From NCBI GenBank assembly GCA_020629735.1, contig JAHDCT010000072.1:1-5822 (forward strand): DNA of 5,822 bases, in the 5' to 3' direction. Below are positions 5,404-5,822 of the stretch, piece after piece. The position numbers were made by a program, and so were the translations under genes. Each line of letters opens with the position of its first letter. Position 1 is the first letter of the stretch. Below the pieces are notes generated by a model. The model was not told the DNA's origin. It was given only the letters and a program-made list of their open reading frames with translations, and did not search any database. Source of the DNA: a bacterium (GTDB lineage: Bacteria; Patescibacteriota; Gracilibacteria; Absconditabacterales; Absconditicoccaceae).

Positions 5404-5822
5404 ATGAAACAATTACTATTAGCCATTTGCCTTTTGTCAATTGGTTTTCTTCATGCCCAGTCATATCAACAGGGGGATAAGATTATAAGTGCTGGAGTAG
5501 GTCTGGGTAGTTTTTATACCCTAGGACAAAAGACTCTTGTTCCTCCGATTCAAGGAAGTTTTGAATATGGCCTTTCCGAAAGAATGGGTGTTGGCGCTCT
5601 AGTTGGTTTTACATCTAGTGAGTTTCTGAGTGCGAAATACTCGTACACTTTTATTATCCTGAGAGTACATTATCATGTTTATGTTACAGAAAAATTAGAT
5701 GTATATACATCTGGGGGTCTAGGTTATGCTAGAAAAAAAGTTGATTATTACCCATCTTACGCAACAGACACAGTTAGCGGAGGTTTTCCATATCTCGTGA
5801 ATATCGGTACTCGCTACTATTT
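5404..5822 (+). CDS. Outer-membrane beta-barrel protein, 3' end beyond the window
   Basis: The ATG at 5404 opens a frame of 139 complete codons that runs off the window end. Residues 1-18 (MKQLLLAICL...FLHA) form a classical signal peptide, with likely cleavage before Gln19, typical of Bacteroidota exported proteins. What follows alternates short strands and turns rich in Gly and aromatic residues: about 27-38, 47-56, 60-71, 79-92, 98-110 and 129-139. VYTSGGLGYAR (100-110) and NIGTRYY (133-139) are characteristic of small outer-membrane beta-barrel (OmpA/OmpW-like or porin-family) proteins. The exact family, substrate and full length cannot be told. It has its own promoter and may share regulation with the divergent XRE gene. 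Confidence 0.85.
   Translation, partial: MKQLLLAICLLSIGFLHAQSYQQGDKIISAGVGLGSFYTLGQKTLVPPIQGSFEYGLSERMGVGALVGFTSSEFLSAKYSYTFIILRVHYHVYVTEKLDVYTSGGLGYARKKVDYYPSYATDTVSGGFPYLVNIGTRYY

Overview
The window looks like accessory DNA from an AT-rich member of the Bacteroidota (Flavobacteriia/Cytophagia-like). The grounds are the coupling-protein and relaxase types, a lipoprotein-type leader, gene starts without Shine-Dalgarno sequences, a perfect TAnnTTTG -7 box before an outer-membrane beta-barrel gene, and low overall GC. This placement rests on recognition of families and motifs; no database search was made.

Layout. Positions 1-263 are a very A/T-rich leader without a gene. It holds A-tracts, a candidate -7 box and a perfect 25-nt palindrome at 174-198. 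Positions 264-4488 form one tightly packed rightward operon of six genes: a predicted lipoprotein with a von Willebrand A-like fold (264-983), a 64-residue membrane protein (988-1182), a VirD4/TraG-type ATPase without its own membrane anchor (1185-2612), a basic ribbon-helix-helix relaxosome accessory protein (2620-3087), a MOBP-type relaxase (3102-4112) and an XRE-family regulator (4123-4488). Gaps are 2-14 nt. A long near-perfect inverted repeat (4489-4558) directly follows the last stop codon.

Positions 4559-4879 are poorly coding: an inverted repeat, one doubtful small ORF and a small GUAA-loop hairpin. A second XRE regulator of the same architecture runs leftward (4880-5263). Its upstream region carries two palindromic operator-like sites exactly 21 bp apart, followed by a good Bacteroidota promoter that reads rightward into a beta-barrel outer-membrane protein gene (5404 to the window end, incomplete).

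How it fits together. The relaxase would nick an origin of transfer with help from the ribbon-helix-helix protein. The coupling ATPase would deliver the nucleoprotein to a type IV secretion channel, and the small membrane protein may tether the ATPase to the inner membrane. No channel gene is visible, so within these limits the module is mobilizable rather than self-transmissible. The most interesting points are the lipoprotein heading a mobilization operon, the possible split (two-polypeptide) coupling protein, and the paired XRE regulators with a clear operator array. No CRISPR array, rRNA, tRNA, transposase or integrase was seen.
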